A DNA stretch of 64,000 nucleotides, from contig JADJIV010000004.1 in assembly GCA_016706845.1 (NCBI GenBank), forward strand, positions 53,800-117,799, written 5' to 3'. The translations under genes were made by a program, and so were the position numbers. Shown piece after piece: positions 55,492 through 64,000 of this stretch. Under the pieces are notes generated by a model. The model was not told the origin of the DNA and made no database searches. It saw nothing but the letters and a program-made list of their open reading frames with translations. Origin of the DNA: PNOJ01 sp016706845. Lineage in GTDB: Bacteria; Krumholzibacteriota; Krumholzibacteriia; LZORAL124-64-63. Position 1 is the stretch's first letter. Each line of letters starts with the position of its first letter.

Positions 55492-56772
55492 TCAAGCCTG
55501 CGCCCTCTCCAACAACCGATCCAAATACCGAGACTTCAACTGCTCCCCCGCCAACGCCCTCTTCACCGGCGGCAACTTCAAAATCGCCCCGAACACCGCC
55601 GCCATCGCCCGGTGACTCCACATCGCCCTCTCATCCCAGATCAGATCCTGCAGCTTCCCCCGCTCCACAGCCATCGCCACATACCGGTGCGCCGAAGTGA
55701 CCGGCGTGATCACCCGCGCCCCCCGCTGCTTCAGCCTGATCCCGTCCCTCGAGCAGTTGCGCACGCACACCCCGCAACCGAGACAACGCTCCGCATCGAG
55801 CACCGCCTTCGACCGCCGAGGCGCCGCCTCGTCGCCCGCCGACGCCAGGTTCAACGCCTCGACGGGGCAGGCCGCCACGCACTTGCCGCAGCCGTTGCAG
55901 TTGGCGTCGTCGATCTCGGGCAGCCAGTTGGTGGTGTGCACGGGGTGCAGGAAGGCGAAGCGCCGGGCGGCGATCATGGCCTCGCAGCAGCAACCGCAGC
56001 AGTTGCAGATGAACGCGACCTGGCGCTGCACGTTCTCCCCGAACTGCACCAGGTTCGCCTCGTGGGCCTGGTCCAGCAGTTCCAGGCCCTCGACGCGGTC
56101 GACGCGGCGGGCGTGCCCGTGGCGGATCAGCGAGTCGGCGGTCGGGCCGAAGGTCATGCAGATGTCCAGCGGGGCGTCGCAGGCGCGGCCCAGGTGCTGC
56201 ATCTTGTGGCGGCAGTAGCAGAGGCCCACGCCCATGTGCTTGGCGCCGCGGACCACCTCGCTGGCCCGCTCGTGGTCCAGGACGTGCAGCGCGTCCTCGG
56301 AGGTGAGCACCGGCTCGTGCACGAAGACCCGGCCGAGTTGCGTCTCCCCTTGCGTGAAGAGGGCCTTGATGAAGTCCTCCTCCACGTTCAGGTACTGGTA
56401 GTACAGCTCGCTGAGCAGCTTCTGGTCGAGGTCGTCGCGCACGCGCATCAGGGAGAACTCGAAGAAGCCGGCCATCGGCGGCGGCAGGGCGTAGCGCACG
56501 CCGCGCTTGCCGGGCATGTCCACGAGCATGGCCCGCGACGCCAGCTCGTCCAGGACGGCGCGCGCCTCGGCGGGATCCATCCGCCAGATGCGGGCCGCCT
56601 TCTCCGCCGTGAAGGGCTTGATCGGCAGGCCGGCGATCAGCTCCGCCTCGCGCTCGGAGACCAGTTCGTGCAGGATGCGCTCCAGCAGCACGGACGGCGG
56701 CGCGCCCTGGGGGAAGCGGTTGAGGCGCTCGACCATGCGGTCGTAGCCGGACTTCAGGGTGTGGTGGGCCAA
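55492..56772 (-). CDS. 4Fe-4S polyferredoxin-like protein with CCGCCC motif
   Basis: 426 residues. A helical winged-helix-like N-terminal half (TAEKAARIWRMDPAEARAVL), a middle cysteine-rich section (GVGLCYCRHKMQHLGRACDA; FICNCCGCCCEAM) and two classic ferredoxin clusters (CNGCGKCVAACPVEA; CLGCGVCVRNCSRDG). It is a cytoplasmic electron carrier or Fe-S enzyme with at least two 4Fe-4S clusters plus extra Cys ligands; the reaction is not known. The start is TTG at 56772 because GGAGG lies 4 bases upstream and no in-frame ATG fits. Neither a flavin nor a molybdopterin partner is adjacent. Confidence 0.75.
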   Translation of the reverse strand: MAHHTLKSGYDRMVERLNRFPQGAPPSVLLERILHELVSEREAELIAGLPIKPFTAEKAARIWRMDPAEARAVLDELASRAMLVDMPGKRGVRYALPPPMAGFFEFSLMRVRDDLDQKLLSELYYQYLNVEEDFIKALFTQGETQLGRVFVHEPVLTSEDALHVLDHERASEVVRGAKHMGVGLCYCRHKMQHLGRACDAPLDICMTFGPTADSLIRHGHARRVDRVEGLELLDQAHEANLVQFGENVQRQVAFICNCCGCCCEAMIAARRFAFLHPVHTTNWLPEIDDANCNGCGKCVAACPVEALNLASAGDEAAPRRSKAVLDAERCLGCGVCVRNCSRDGIRLKQRGARVITPVTSAHRYVAMAVERGKLQDLIWDERAMWSHRAMAAVFGAILKLPPVKRALAGEQLKSRYLDRLLERAQA

Positions 56773-56834
56773 CGGGCCTCCATCTGTTCGTCGCCGGCGT
56801 CGTCAACCGAGCGAAATGTCGGGCGGGAACACGG

Positions 56835-57215
56835 TCAGGATGAACAGGATGCCGCACAAACTGCACCAGTGAACACCGTGAAGACGGTCTTGCTGAACGA
56901 GTAGTCGAGCGCTTCCACACTCGCGATCCGCCCGTACGGGAGCGCGACCTCGGTCCCTACGCGGTCCGCGCCCTTCCGCACGACGATGCGCAGCGAGTCG
57001 GCTTCGGCGGCCCGCACGGTCCCGTGCAGCTGCCCGCCGTCGATCAGCGCCAGCTTCACCCGCTGGCCCGCCGGCAGCTCCTCGCGGATCCGCTCGCCCC
57101 AGGTGCGGGCGTCGTGCACGAGCAAGTACCCCTTGGACGTGCTGCACCCGTTCACGACGAGCAGGAGGCACAGCGCGGCGAGGATCCGCTTGCCGTGGTC
57201 GACGAAGCCGCCCAT
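56835..57215 (-). CDS. Small lipoprotein of unknown function
   Basis: 126 residues. Lipoprotein signal (ILAALCLLLVVNGC with lipobox NGC), then a compact domain (AGQRVKLALIDGGQLHGTVR; VALPYGRIASVEALDYSFSK) resembling small SH3-like barrels. The start ATG at 57215 follows GGGAGG at 5 bases; GTG 57221 is the alternative. The C-terminal end (TGAVCAASCSS) is odd. A one-base shift near 56870 would instead give a hydrophobic helix (GILFILTVFPPDISLG), which would be a more natural ending, so a frameshift is possible. Confidence 0.6.
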   Translation of the reverse strand: MGGFVDHGKRILAALCLLLVVNGCSTSKGYLLVHDARTWGERIREELPAGQRVKLALIDGGQLHGTVRAAEADSLRIVVRKGADRVGTEVALPYGRIASVEALDYSFSKTVFTVFTGAVCAASCSS

Positions 57216-57334
57216 GCACACCTCCCGTCACCCCATCGCACGGTCGCACCGTCACCGCATTGTACGGCGGCCCGACGGCCGCCGATACCTCGGCTTGGGC
57301 CGCCCGGACCCGACCGGAACCGAATAGGGATTTC

Positions 57335-57363
57335 TTTACTCCGATATGGCCGCGTGGTAGAAT
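57335..57363 (+). promoter_or_regulatory. Sigma-70 promoter of the TSP3 protein gene
   Basis: TTTACT (57335-57340), 17-base spacer, TAGAAT (57358-57363). It lies about 55 bases before the GTG start. Confidence 0.6.
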
Positions 57364-57418
57364 CATCGGCGATGCCGCACTGGCCCAGGTCGTTCGCCCT
57401 CAGCCCGGAGGCCCCGCC

Positions 57419-57850
57419 GTGACCACGAGCCCGAAGCGCAATACGTTGCCGCACAAGCTGTTGATCCTGATCTGCCTGTTGCTGGCGTCCACCGTCGCGT
57501 GGGCGGCGGACGCGGACCTCGACGGCGTCGACGATGCCGTCGACAACTGCCCCGGCGTCTACAACCCGACCCAGGCAGATGACGACATGGACCAGATCGG
57601 CGACCTGTGCGACCCGGACGCCGACCCGGATGCCGATGGCCTGCCCAACTACATGGACAACTGCCCGAACCTGTCCAACCCCAGCCAGGCCGATGACGAC
57701 GCCGACGGCGCCGGCAACACCTGCGACAACTGCCCGAACATTCCGAACGTGGACCAGGCCGACCTCGACCACAACGGCGTCGGCGACGCGTGCGAGACCG
57801 TGTCCGGAGACGACTCGGGCTGGGGCATGCTCAAGAGCTGGTACCGGTAG
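57419..57850 (+). CDS. Secreted thrombospondin type-3 repeat protein ending in WGxxKxxYR
   Basis: 143 residues: signal peptide (KLLILICLLLASTVAWA), then three to four calcium-binding TSP3 repeats (DADLDGVDDAVDNCPGVYNP; DADGLPNYMDNCPNLSNPSQ; DNCPNIPNVDQADLDHNGVG) and the C-terminal motif SGWGMLKSWYR. The repeats form an elongated Ca-stabilised stalk. The start GTG at 57419 follows GGAGG at 7 bases. Nothing else is in the transcript, and the tail motif recurs on two unrelated proteins here. Confidence 0.8.
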   Translation: MTTSPKRNTLPHKLLILICLLLASTVAWAADADLDGVDDAVDNCPGVYNPTQADDDMDQIGDLCDPDADPDADGLPNYMDNCPNLSNPSQADDDADGAGNTCDNCPNIPNVDQADLDHNGVGDACETVSGDDSGWGMLKSWYR

Positions 57851-57911
57851 GCCGACACGGGCCTGCGGCCGGCGGCGGCGCGGCTCGCCTGAGCTGCGCC
57901 CCCCCCCCCAG

Positions 57912-60350
57912 CTACCTGAGCAGGACGAGCTTCCCGGTCGCGACCCGCCCCTCCGTCGCCAGCCGCGCCAGGTAGGCGCCCGACGGCATCGCCCGACCCC
58001 GCGCATCGCGCCCGTCCCAGGCGAACTCGTGCAGTCCCGCGGCGAGCGGCCCGTCGGCCAGCACGACAACGAGGCGGCCCGCCTGGTCGTGGATCGCCAG
58101 GCGCGCCGCGCCCGCGCGGTCCAGCACGAAGGGGATCGTCGTGCGCGGGTTGAACGGGTTGGGCCGGGCGTCCAGCAGGCGCGGCGCCGCGGGTGTCGCG
58201 AGCTGGACGCTGCGCTGCGCGAGCTCCGTCCAGACGCCCCCGCCGGCGCGGTGCCGCAGCGTGTAGGTCACGACGCCGCCGGCGCCCAGGCGCGCATCGG
58301 CGTCGCGGGCGCGCCAGAGGCCGCCGCCCTCGTCGATCGCCGGCACGGTCCAGCCCGCGCCCGCCGTCGCCGCCTCCAGTCGGAACTCGCCCGCCTCGCC
58401 GACGACGTGCACGTTCCAGGACAGCGCGACGCTGCCGCCGTCGGGCGTCGCGGCGAAGTCCGCCAGGAAGACCGGCACGTAGGCCAGGCACTCCCGCGGC
58501 ACGACGACCAGGCCGCCCAGATTGTCCGCGACGTAGACGTGATCGCCCAGCACGGCGGTGGACTTCGCATCGCTCGGCGGGCGGGCCGCGTTGCCGACGA
58601 GCGTCGGATGCCAGGGGTCGTGGACGTCCACCACGAACACGCCGCCGGTGCCCGAGGCGGCGTACAGCAGGCCGCGATCGAAGGTGAGACGTTCCACGTA
58701 CTCGGGCAGCATCAGGTCCGCCAGCGGCACCAGCTCGTCCGTGGCGCCGTTGGCCGCCAGGACTGACACCCCGCCGTGGTCCCCGGCGCCCCAGCTCACG
58801 TAGACCAGCGTGTCCTGGATCAGCACGCCGGTGCCGCGGCCCGGCAGGGCGACCGAGGCGTGCGGCGTGAAGCCGCCCGCCCCGAACTCGTACCAGCGCA
58901 GCAGGCCGTCCTCCGCCGTGGCGAAGACGCCGCGGATGTTGGCGGCGACGGCCAGGCCCCAGGCCAGGCGCGTCGCGGCGATCTGGTGCGGCGCGGCGGG
59001 ATCCGACACGCCGACGGCCCGCAGGCTGTCGTTGGCGGTCAGGAAGGCGTGGCCCCCGTACAGGCACACGGCCGACGCGTTGCCGGGCGGGATCAGGCTG
59101 CCGGCCACGACGGGGGACGCGGGATCGGCGACGTCGACGATCTGCAGGCCGCCCGAGTACGAGGCAACGAAGGCGTAGCCATCGCGCACAACCATGTCCG
59201 TCGGGAAACCGGGCAACGGCAGGATCGTCAGCAGCGCGGGCGAATCCGGGACCGCAACGTCGAACACCTGCAGCCCGCTGTCCTGGGAGCCCAGGAAGAT
59301 GTGGCCGCCGACTCCCGCGACCGTGACCGCGTAGCCGGGCGTGGCGACGGTCGCGCCCAGGTCCGTCGTGGTCGCGAGCGCGGGGATCGCGTAGACGCCG
59401 AGGCCCCAGTCGTCGTCCGCGACGAAGGCCCAGTCGCCGGCCAGCGCCAGATCGCGGGCGTCATCGCCGACCGGGACCGCACCCCGGAACGCGGGCACGG
59501 CCGGATCCGTCGCATCGTAGACGTGGAGGCCGCCGGCGCAAGCCACGAAGCAGGCGCCCGACGGCGAGATCGCCAGCGCGCGCGCGTAGAGGCTCTGCGG
59601 CCGGGCCGCGACCGGCGCGATGGCGGCGGGATCGGCGACGTTCAGGACCACCAGGCCGTCGTCGTAGTCGGCGATCCAGGCGAGGGCGCCGAGGACGACC
59701 ACGTCCTGCGCGCCGCCGGTGTCGTAGCCGCCCAGCAGGGACGGCGCCGCGGGATCGGCCAGCGAGTAGATCAGCAGGCCGTTCCAGCTGTCCGCGACGT
59801 AGAGCCGGCCGCCGGCGACGCAGACCCCATAGGCATAGCCCGGCGTGTCGACCGTGCGCACGCGCAAGGGATGGTCGGGATCGGCGACGTCGACCACGGC
59901 CACGCCGGCGCCCTCGACGGCGACGTAGGCGTAGCCGCCGGCGACGGCGAGGTCGTGGGCGTCGGTGAAGGCGGCCCGCCCGCGCAGCGCCGGCGCGTCG
60001 GGATCGCCCACGTCGACGATCTGCAGGCCGGCGTCCTCGTCGGCCACGTAGGCGAGGGTGCCGATGACCTGCAGCCTGGCCGCGACGTGCGGCGTGTCCA
60101 CGGAGCCGCGGATCTCCGGGTGCAACGGGTCGCTCACGTCGACCACGACGAGGCCCGGGGCGCCGTCGGCGACGTAGGCGAAACCGTCGACCACCGCGAC
60201 GCCGCCCGCCTCTCCGGCGGGCAGGGGCGCGCCGGCCGCCCAGTGGATGTAGTCCCCGTAGTCGAGGCAGGTGTCGGCGACGGCGGCTCTGAACGGGATC
60301 GAAAGACCAGCGGCGAGCAGTACCAGGAACGCACTCCCCCTCGACGACAT
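57912..60350 (-). CDS. Secreted LVIVD-repeat beta-propeller with FlgD-like sorting tail
   Basis: 812 residues. Signal peptide (AFLVLLAAGLSIPFRAAVA), then about 14 LVIVD-type blades (GLVVVDVSDPLHPEIRGSVD; GLQIVDVGDPDAPALRGRAA; GLQIVDVADPASPVVAGSLI), an Ig-like segment (VALSWNVHVVGEAGEFRLEA) and a FlgD-like tail (LDARPNPFNPRTTIPFVLD, FAWDGRDARGRAMPSGAYLA, ending GKLVLLR). It is an extracellular scaffold or recognition protein. The start ATG at 60350 has GGGGG 5 bases upstream. The frame is intact across 2.4 kb. Confidence 0.82.
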   Translation of the reverse strand: MSSRGSAFLVLLAAGLSIPFRAAVADTCLDYGDYIHWAAGAPLPAGEAGGVAVVDGFAYVADGAPGLVVVDVSDPLHPEIRGSVDTPHVAARLQVIGTLAYVADEDAGLQIVDVGDPDAPALRGRAAFTDAHDLAVAGGYAYVAVEGAGVAVVDVADPDHPLRVRTVDTPGYAYGVCVAGGRLYVADSWNGLLIYSLADPAAPSLLGGYDTGGAQDVVVLGALAWIADYDDGLVVLNVADPAAIAPVAARPQSLYARALAISPSGACFVACAGGLHVYDATDPAVPAFRGAVPVGDDARDLALAGDWAFVADDDWGLGVYAIPALATTTDLGATVATPGYAVTVAGVGGHIFLGSQDSGLQVFDVAVPDSPALLTILPLPGFPTDMVVRDGYAFVASYSGGLQIVDVADPASPVVAGSLIPPGNASAVCLYGGHAFLTANDSLRAVGVSDPAAPHQIAATRLAWGLAVAANIRGVFATAEDGLLRWYEFGAGGFTPHASVALPGRGTGVLIQDTLVYVSWGAGDHGGVSVLAANGATDELVPLADLMLPEYVERLTFDRGLLYAASGTGGVFVVDVHDPWHPTLVGNAARPPSDAKSTAVLGDHVYVADNLGGLVVVPRECLAYVPVFLADFAATPDGGSVALSWNVHVVGEAGEFRLEAATAGAGWTVPAIDEGGGLWRARDADARLGAGGVVTYTLRHRAGGGVWTELAQRSVQLATPAAPRLLDARPNPFNPRTTIPFVLDRAGAARLAIHDQAGRLVVVLADGPLAAGLHEFAWDGRDARGRAMPSGAYLARLATEGRVATGKLVLLR

Positions 60351-60573
60351 GATGTCCCCCCTCGCGACATGGCGACTTGCCGGCCACGCGGCCGGCCCCA
60401 GCGCTGCGCGCATCCCGGCGCAGCATCTCCATGGTATCGGAATTCCGGCATGTTGAACACGCGCATTCGACACGCGGAGCGGCGGATGAATTCCCGAACG
60501 TCGGCGCCCTATATCGTAGTATACTCGTCTTGTTTCATCGCCACGATCGGTTCCCCGAGCCCCTGGAGTCGCC

Positions 60574-61098
60574 ATGCGCCCCTTCATCCTCGCCATCCTG
60601 TTCCTGCTGCCGGCCTCGGCCCACGCCCTCGATTGCACGCCGTTCCGGAGCTGGACCTGCAGCCAAGCCGGCTTCTTCGACTACATGGACGGCCAGCCCG
60701 GCGAAGTCGTCTGCGGCGTCGACTACACCGGCTGGACCCTGCACGTCGTCGAACTGACCACGACCCAGGCCGGCTACGTCCAGTTCTCGGGCATCAGCGC
60801 CTTGATCTCCGGCACCCACGTCACCACCGTCATCATGCTGATGGACGATTGCGCCGCCGGCACCTGCATCGCCAGCGCGCAGGGACCGGACATGGTCGAT
60901 CTGGGGGTCTGCCTGGAAGCGGGCACGCACACCTTCGTCGTGGCCTCGCAGACCGACCTGCCGACATCCATCATGAACATCGGCGCGGCGTGCATCACCT
61001 GCGCCCAGGCGCAGTCGTGGGGCATCGCGTGCCCGGCCTGCGACGCCGTGGCCGACGAGGACGCCGCCTGGGGATCGCTCAAGACGCTCTACCGATAG
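60574..61098 (+). CDS. Small secreted Cys-rich protein ending in WGxxKxxYR
   Basis: 174 residues: signal peptide (FILAILFLLPASAHA), a beta-sandwich-like domain with paired cysteines (DCTPFRSWTCSQ; MDDCAAGTCIASAQGPDMV; GVCLEAGTHTFVVASQTD), and a C-terminal CPACDAVADEDAAWGSLKTLYR region whose last ten residues repeat the motif seen at 31787 and 57419. The domain resembles pre-peptidase-type beta domains in which a lipid or sugar is bound, but I do not recognise it firmly. The start ATG at 60574 follows GGAG at 5 bases. Confidence 0.75.
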   Translation: MRPFILAILFLLPASAHALDCTPFRSWTCSQAGFFDYMDGQPGEVVCGVDYTGWTLHVVELTTTQAGYVQFSGISALISGTHVTTVIMLMDDCAAGTCIASAQGPDMVDLGVCLEAGTHTFVVASQTDLPTSIMNIGAACITCAQAQSWGIACPACDAVADEDAAWGSLKTLYR

Positions 61099-61146
61099 GG
61101 TCTGGCGTGTAGATTGTTCCCGATCCACAGGATCGCCGATCACGAA

Positions 61147-61170
61147 GGGCCCCGGCCGCAGCCGGGGCCC
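61147..61170. terminator. Hairpin between convergent genes
   Basis: GGGCCCCGGC (61147-61156), loop CGCA, GCCGGGGCCC (61161-61170). It lies between the small secreted protein and the opposing broken gene; on the reverse strand it is followed by TTCGTGATC. Confidence 0.6.
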
Positions 61171-61208
61171 GATCAGCCGCCCATCGACTCTCGGCCGGGC
61201 GTTCCGGG

Positions 61209-62050
61209 TCAGCGGAGAATCACCAGCCGCTTCGTCGTGCTGCCGCCGGCATGGCGAGCCGTGCAGTAGTAGATGCCGGCCCCCACCGGCCGCCCATCGT
61301 CGGCGCGTCCATCCCACATGACATCGCGCACGCCCGCCGGAGATCCCCGACCGCCAGATCCTTCACCTTGCGGCCGGCTGCGTCGTAGATGGCGACGGCG
61401 ACTTCCGACAGCGACGCAGAGCTCCGCATCTCCCGATCGATGTCGAACCGACCAAGGGATTCGGCGCGGGCCACAGCGACAGCGCGGATCCGGCGCCGGC
61501 CGCCGCGACTCCGCCGTTCACGCCCGTTGCGTCCGCGCAGCCGAACACCATGTCGTCGAGGCAGTAGTGCTGCTGGTTGGTCCCCGAACCGCCGACCACC
61601 CTGACGGAAGAGAACGGGGTGTCGGAAACGAAGCCCCAGAAGTCGCCGCCGTAGCTGTTGGGGATGAATCCCACGTAGAGGGACGCATCGGCGATGGTGA
61701 CGAGCAGGCTGTTCCGGGAGCCGCCGGGGCCGCCCAGCGTCCAGTTGCCGCCATACCCGGAGATCGCCGGCGCGAACGTCCAGGTGGTCATCGGCTCGTT
61801 CTGGCTTTGGGAAGCCAGGACGTCCTGGTAGCACTCGAGGTCGGATTGATGTGCCCGGACTCGGTCAGGACATAGCTGACGCCGTCGATCAGGATCGAGT
61901 CGGTGAAGTCTTCCCACGGCGCCGGAGCCCGCCCAGGGCGTTCTGCCACTCGATACGGTCGGTGTAGATCGTGATCGTCACCGCAGCGGCGGTGTCCGGT
62001 CCGCTCGCGCCAGCGAGCAGCACGAACGCGAGGATCGCCATTCGTCGCAT
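61209..62050 (-). pseudogene. Secreted protein with FlgD-like tail, several frameshifts
   Basis: About 280 residues are spread over at least four frames. The start ATG at 62050 (GGGAGG 5 bases upstream) gives a signal peptide (AILAFVLLAGASG..AAAV). Later pieces are APAPWEDFTDSILIDGVSYV, TTWTFAPAISGYGGNWTLGG and FVSDTPFSSVRVVGGSGTNQ, an extracellular domain of unknown family, and a FlgD-like tail (EVAVAIYDAAGRKVKDLA; VMWDGRADDGRPVGAGIYY; ending KRLVILR at 61209). The pieces are collinear and the tail is well conserved, so this is either very recent decay or a poorly polished stretch. I favour the latter, given the neighbouring gene. Confidence 0.65.
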
Positions 62051-62251
62051 ATCATCCTCCCAATGTCTGTGCGCCCAACCGGCAGCAGCCCGTCCACGAC
62101 GGGCCAGCCTTCATCTTGCGACACCATTGGCGAGGTACTCCGACTGTACGGCGTCGTTGAGCTTTCGTCTACCATCAAATCATGGTGAGCTTGTCTGAAA
62201 ATCCCGGCAACTACCTCTCAGACCAGGATGACGAGGCGCCAGGGCGCGACC

Positions 62252-63872
62252 CTAGGGACCGATCACCGCCACGCCGTTGATGCCCCAGATCGTCATCGGC
62301 TTGGTGAGCGTCACCAGCCCGTCAGGTCGTAGAGGCCGCCGAACAGGACCAGGTTCCCGCCGCTGGGCACGGCGGCGACCCCTTCGGGGAAGGAGTCCCA
62401 CGGCTGGTGCAGGTGCCCACCTGGGTGCCGACCCAGCCGGCGCGGGCGTAGGTCGGCAGCGTGAAGGCGCCCAGGACGGCCAGGTGCGCGTTGAGCCGCC
62501 CCACCCCGTGTCGGCGTCGACGCCATGCGCGCCGAGGTCCTCCGAACTGCGGATGATCACCTCTTCGAGCTAGTAGGCCCGAGCCCCGGATTGCGCGCGA
62601 GACCGGGCGCCGATGCCGGCCGCGTGCGGGGCGGCCGCCGAGGTGCCGTTGAATTCCATGGTGTAGTCGTTGCGACTGTAGCCGCCGCCGCCGCGGATGT
62701 CCGTCGTGGCGATGCGCACGCCCGGGGTGAAGGTGCAGTTGGTCGTGTGGTTCGAACCCCACCAGTCCTCGCCGTCGCAGGTCGTCGGGGACTTCCGGTC
62801 GTTGCACGGGGAAAGGGCGCCCACGGGTATCGTGTAGTTGACGTAGGCGGCGGGATAGGCCAACCCCGCGTAGTTGTCGTTGCCCGCCGCGCAGAAGATG
62901 GCGCAACCCTGGCCGTAGGCGTAGGCCACCGCATCCTCGAGTCCCGACGTCGGGACGTACCCCCCGAGGCTCATCGAGAGGATGTCCGCCCCGTGGTCGG
63001 CCGCCCAGACGATGCCGTTGACCACCGCAGCCGCCGACGTGGCGTGTCCGTCATCGTCGAGCACCTTCAACGGCATCAGCAGCGACTGCCAGGCGACCCC
63101 CGCGACCCCGGCCGCGTTGTCGCCGCGTGCGAGGGCGATCCCGGCGCAGCAGGTGCCGTGCCGTCGTCGCTGGGATCGTTGTCGCTGTTGACGAAGTCGT
63201 AGCCCGTCAGCACGCGGCCGGCGAATTCGGGATGACCCAGGTCGACGCCCGGAGTCGATGATGGCGATGACCACGGAACTGCTGCCGGTCGTCTGGTCCC
63301 AGGCCCGGTCGGTGTCGCTGTCGGCATCCGGCGTGCCGACCAGCGTGCCGTCGTGTAGGGCGACGGCCTGCCCCTGGTTGTCGTGGGCCCACTGGTCAGG
63401 ATAGAACGGGTCGTCGGGGACATCGGCGGCGAACAGGGGGCCGTCGGGCGAGGCCCGTTCGACCTCGGCCACGGCGGCCAGCCGCGCCACCGCGGCGGCC
63501 GGCGCCTCCCCTCCTTCGTAGCGCACGATCAGCGTACGGTTGAGCGCCCGGCCCGGTTCGCTGGGCGTCTGCGCGGGGAAGCGGAGCAGCGGCTCGACCC
63601 GCACGGCTCTGAGCGCGTCGAGCGCCCGGTCGAGCCCGGGCAGCCCGGTCCGGCCGCGCGCGCCCAGGCCGCCTTGAAGTCCGCGGAGGCATGGGCCGCC
63701 TCGGTGAGCCGGACCAGGACCCGGCCGGGCGCCGCAACCGGGACCGCTCGGCCGCGGCGCGGCTCCCGGCGCCGGGACGCAGGGCGTCGCCCGCGGCAGA
63801 ACCCGCGAACAGTACTGCGATCGCCCCGCAGGCCAAAGCCACGGCCATGCGCCGCCGAAGCAGAACTGGCAT
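62252..63872 (-). pseudogene. Subtilase (S8) serine protease, multiple frameshifts
   Basis: About 540 residues when repaired. The signal peptide region (RRRMAVALACGAIAVLFAGS) is followed by an inhibitor-like prodomain (LNRTLIVRYEGGEAPAAAVA) and the S8 catalytic domain, in which the Asp is in VVIAIIDSG, the His in HGTCCAGIA and the Ser in NGTSAAAPHAAGIG. The C-terminal part (SSEDLGAHGVDADTGWG...TIWGINGVAVIGP) is split by further shifts. Five or more frame changes fall between 62300 and 63750. Catalytic residues are all present. The start ATG at 63872 follows GGAGGGG. Exported subtilases degrade protein outside the cell. Whether the gene is really broken cannot be decided without reads. Confidence 0.72.
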
Positions 63873-64000
63873 CGCCCCCTCCTTCGTCCTCCCGCGGGTG
63901 GTGAGCCGATCGACCGGCCCGATGGCCCCGAGCCGGCGAATCCTCCCTCACGAAGGGAACAACACGCGGGGGCGGCGGGATCGCACGCGGTGTTGTGGTC

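Noticed and set aside
60511..60530. TATACT near 60519 as a promoter for the small secreted protein
   Set aside because: There is no acceptable -35 at 16-18 bases on either strand, and GTATAC is a palindrome that would score on both.

Overview
The window is a very GC-rich chromosomal piece from a Gram-negative bacterium. The sequence shows TonB/ExbB/ExbD genes, a TonB-dependent receptor, a PorV-like outer-membrane barrel, lipoproteins, and at least five secreted proteins ending in a FlgD-like Ig domain (PNPFNP ... WDGRN..G..V..G.Y). That tail is typical of FCB-related candidate phyla such as Krumholzibacteriota or Eisenbacteria. The exact phylum is an inference. No phage, insertion sequence, CRISPR array, rRNA or tRNA was seen.

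Layout. 1-1050: start of rpsD and a Crp/Fnr regulator. 1206-16328: one long reverse-strand run, in transcription order a 2261-residue modular secreted protein, a PorV-like barrel, a TPR protein, ExbB, two ExbD, TonB and an OmpA/FlgD-like protein. 16839-20126: a methyltransferase, a HesB/IscA-like selenoprotein with an in-frame TGA and a SECIS-like hairpin, and a secreted OB-fold protein. 20360-22192: gpmI and a cyclic-nucleotide-binding fragment. 22435-26993: promoter, TPP riboswitch, TonB-dependent receptor, thiamine pyrophosphokinase and SSS transporter, forming a thiamine uptake operon. 26990-31669: an outer-membrane protein, a LamG/Big2 secreted protein and arginine deiminase. 31787-35408: a small secreted protein, then a MurNAc salvage pair (MurU-AmgK fusion and NamZ). 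35543-48978: oligopeptidase B, a DISM-GGDEF cyclase, a TPR lipoprotein, an Ogt-AlkA repair fusion, a YgiQ radical SAM protein, a lipoprotein and a Uup-like ABC-F ATPase.

49030-54731 is the standout locus: a promoter, a winged-helix regulator and a bacterial microcompartment operon with an RpiB-DeoC fusion, two BMC-T, one BMC-H, three BMC-P and a CoA-acylating aldehyde dehydrogenase. This matches the sugar-phosphate-utilising (SPU) class. The inferred route is pentose-phosphate isomerisation, aldolase cleavage to glyceraldehyde-3-phosphate plus acetaldehyde, and conversion of acetaldehyde to acetyl-CoA inside a shell. 54768-55448 is a MntA/HepT toxin-antitoxin pair. 55492-63872 holds a polyferredoxin-like protein, small secreted proteins, a beta-propeller and two badly broken secreted-protein genes.

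Two cross-cutting observations. Three unrelated small secreted proteins end in the same motif, W-G-x-[LV]-K-x-[LW]-Y-R-stop, which may be an undescribed sorting tag. Many conserved genes carry single-base frameshifts (about 20 or more in 64 kb). This looks like residual assembly indels rather than decay, so frame-dependent claims should be checked against reads.
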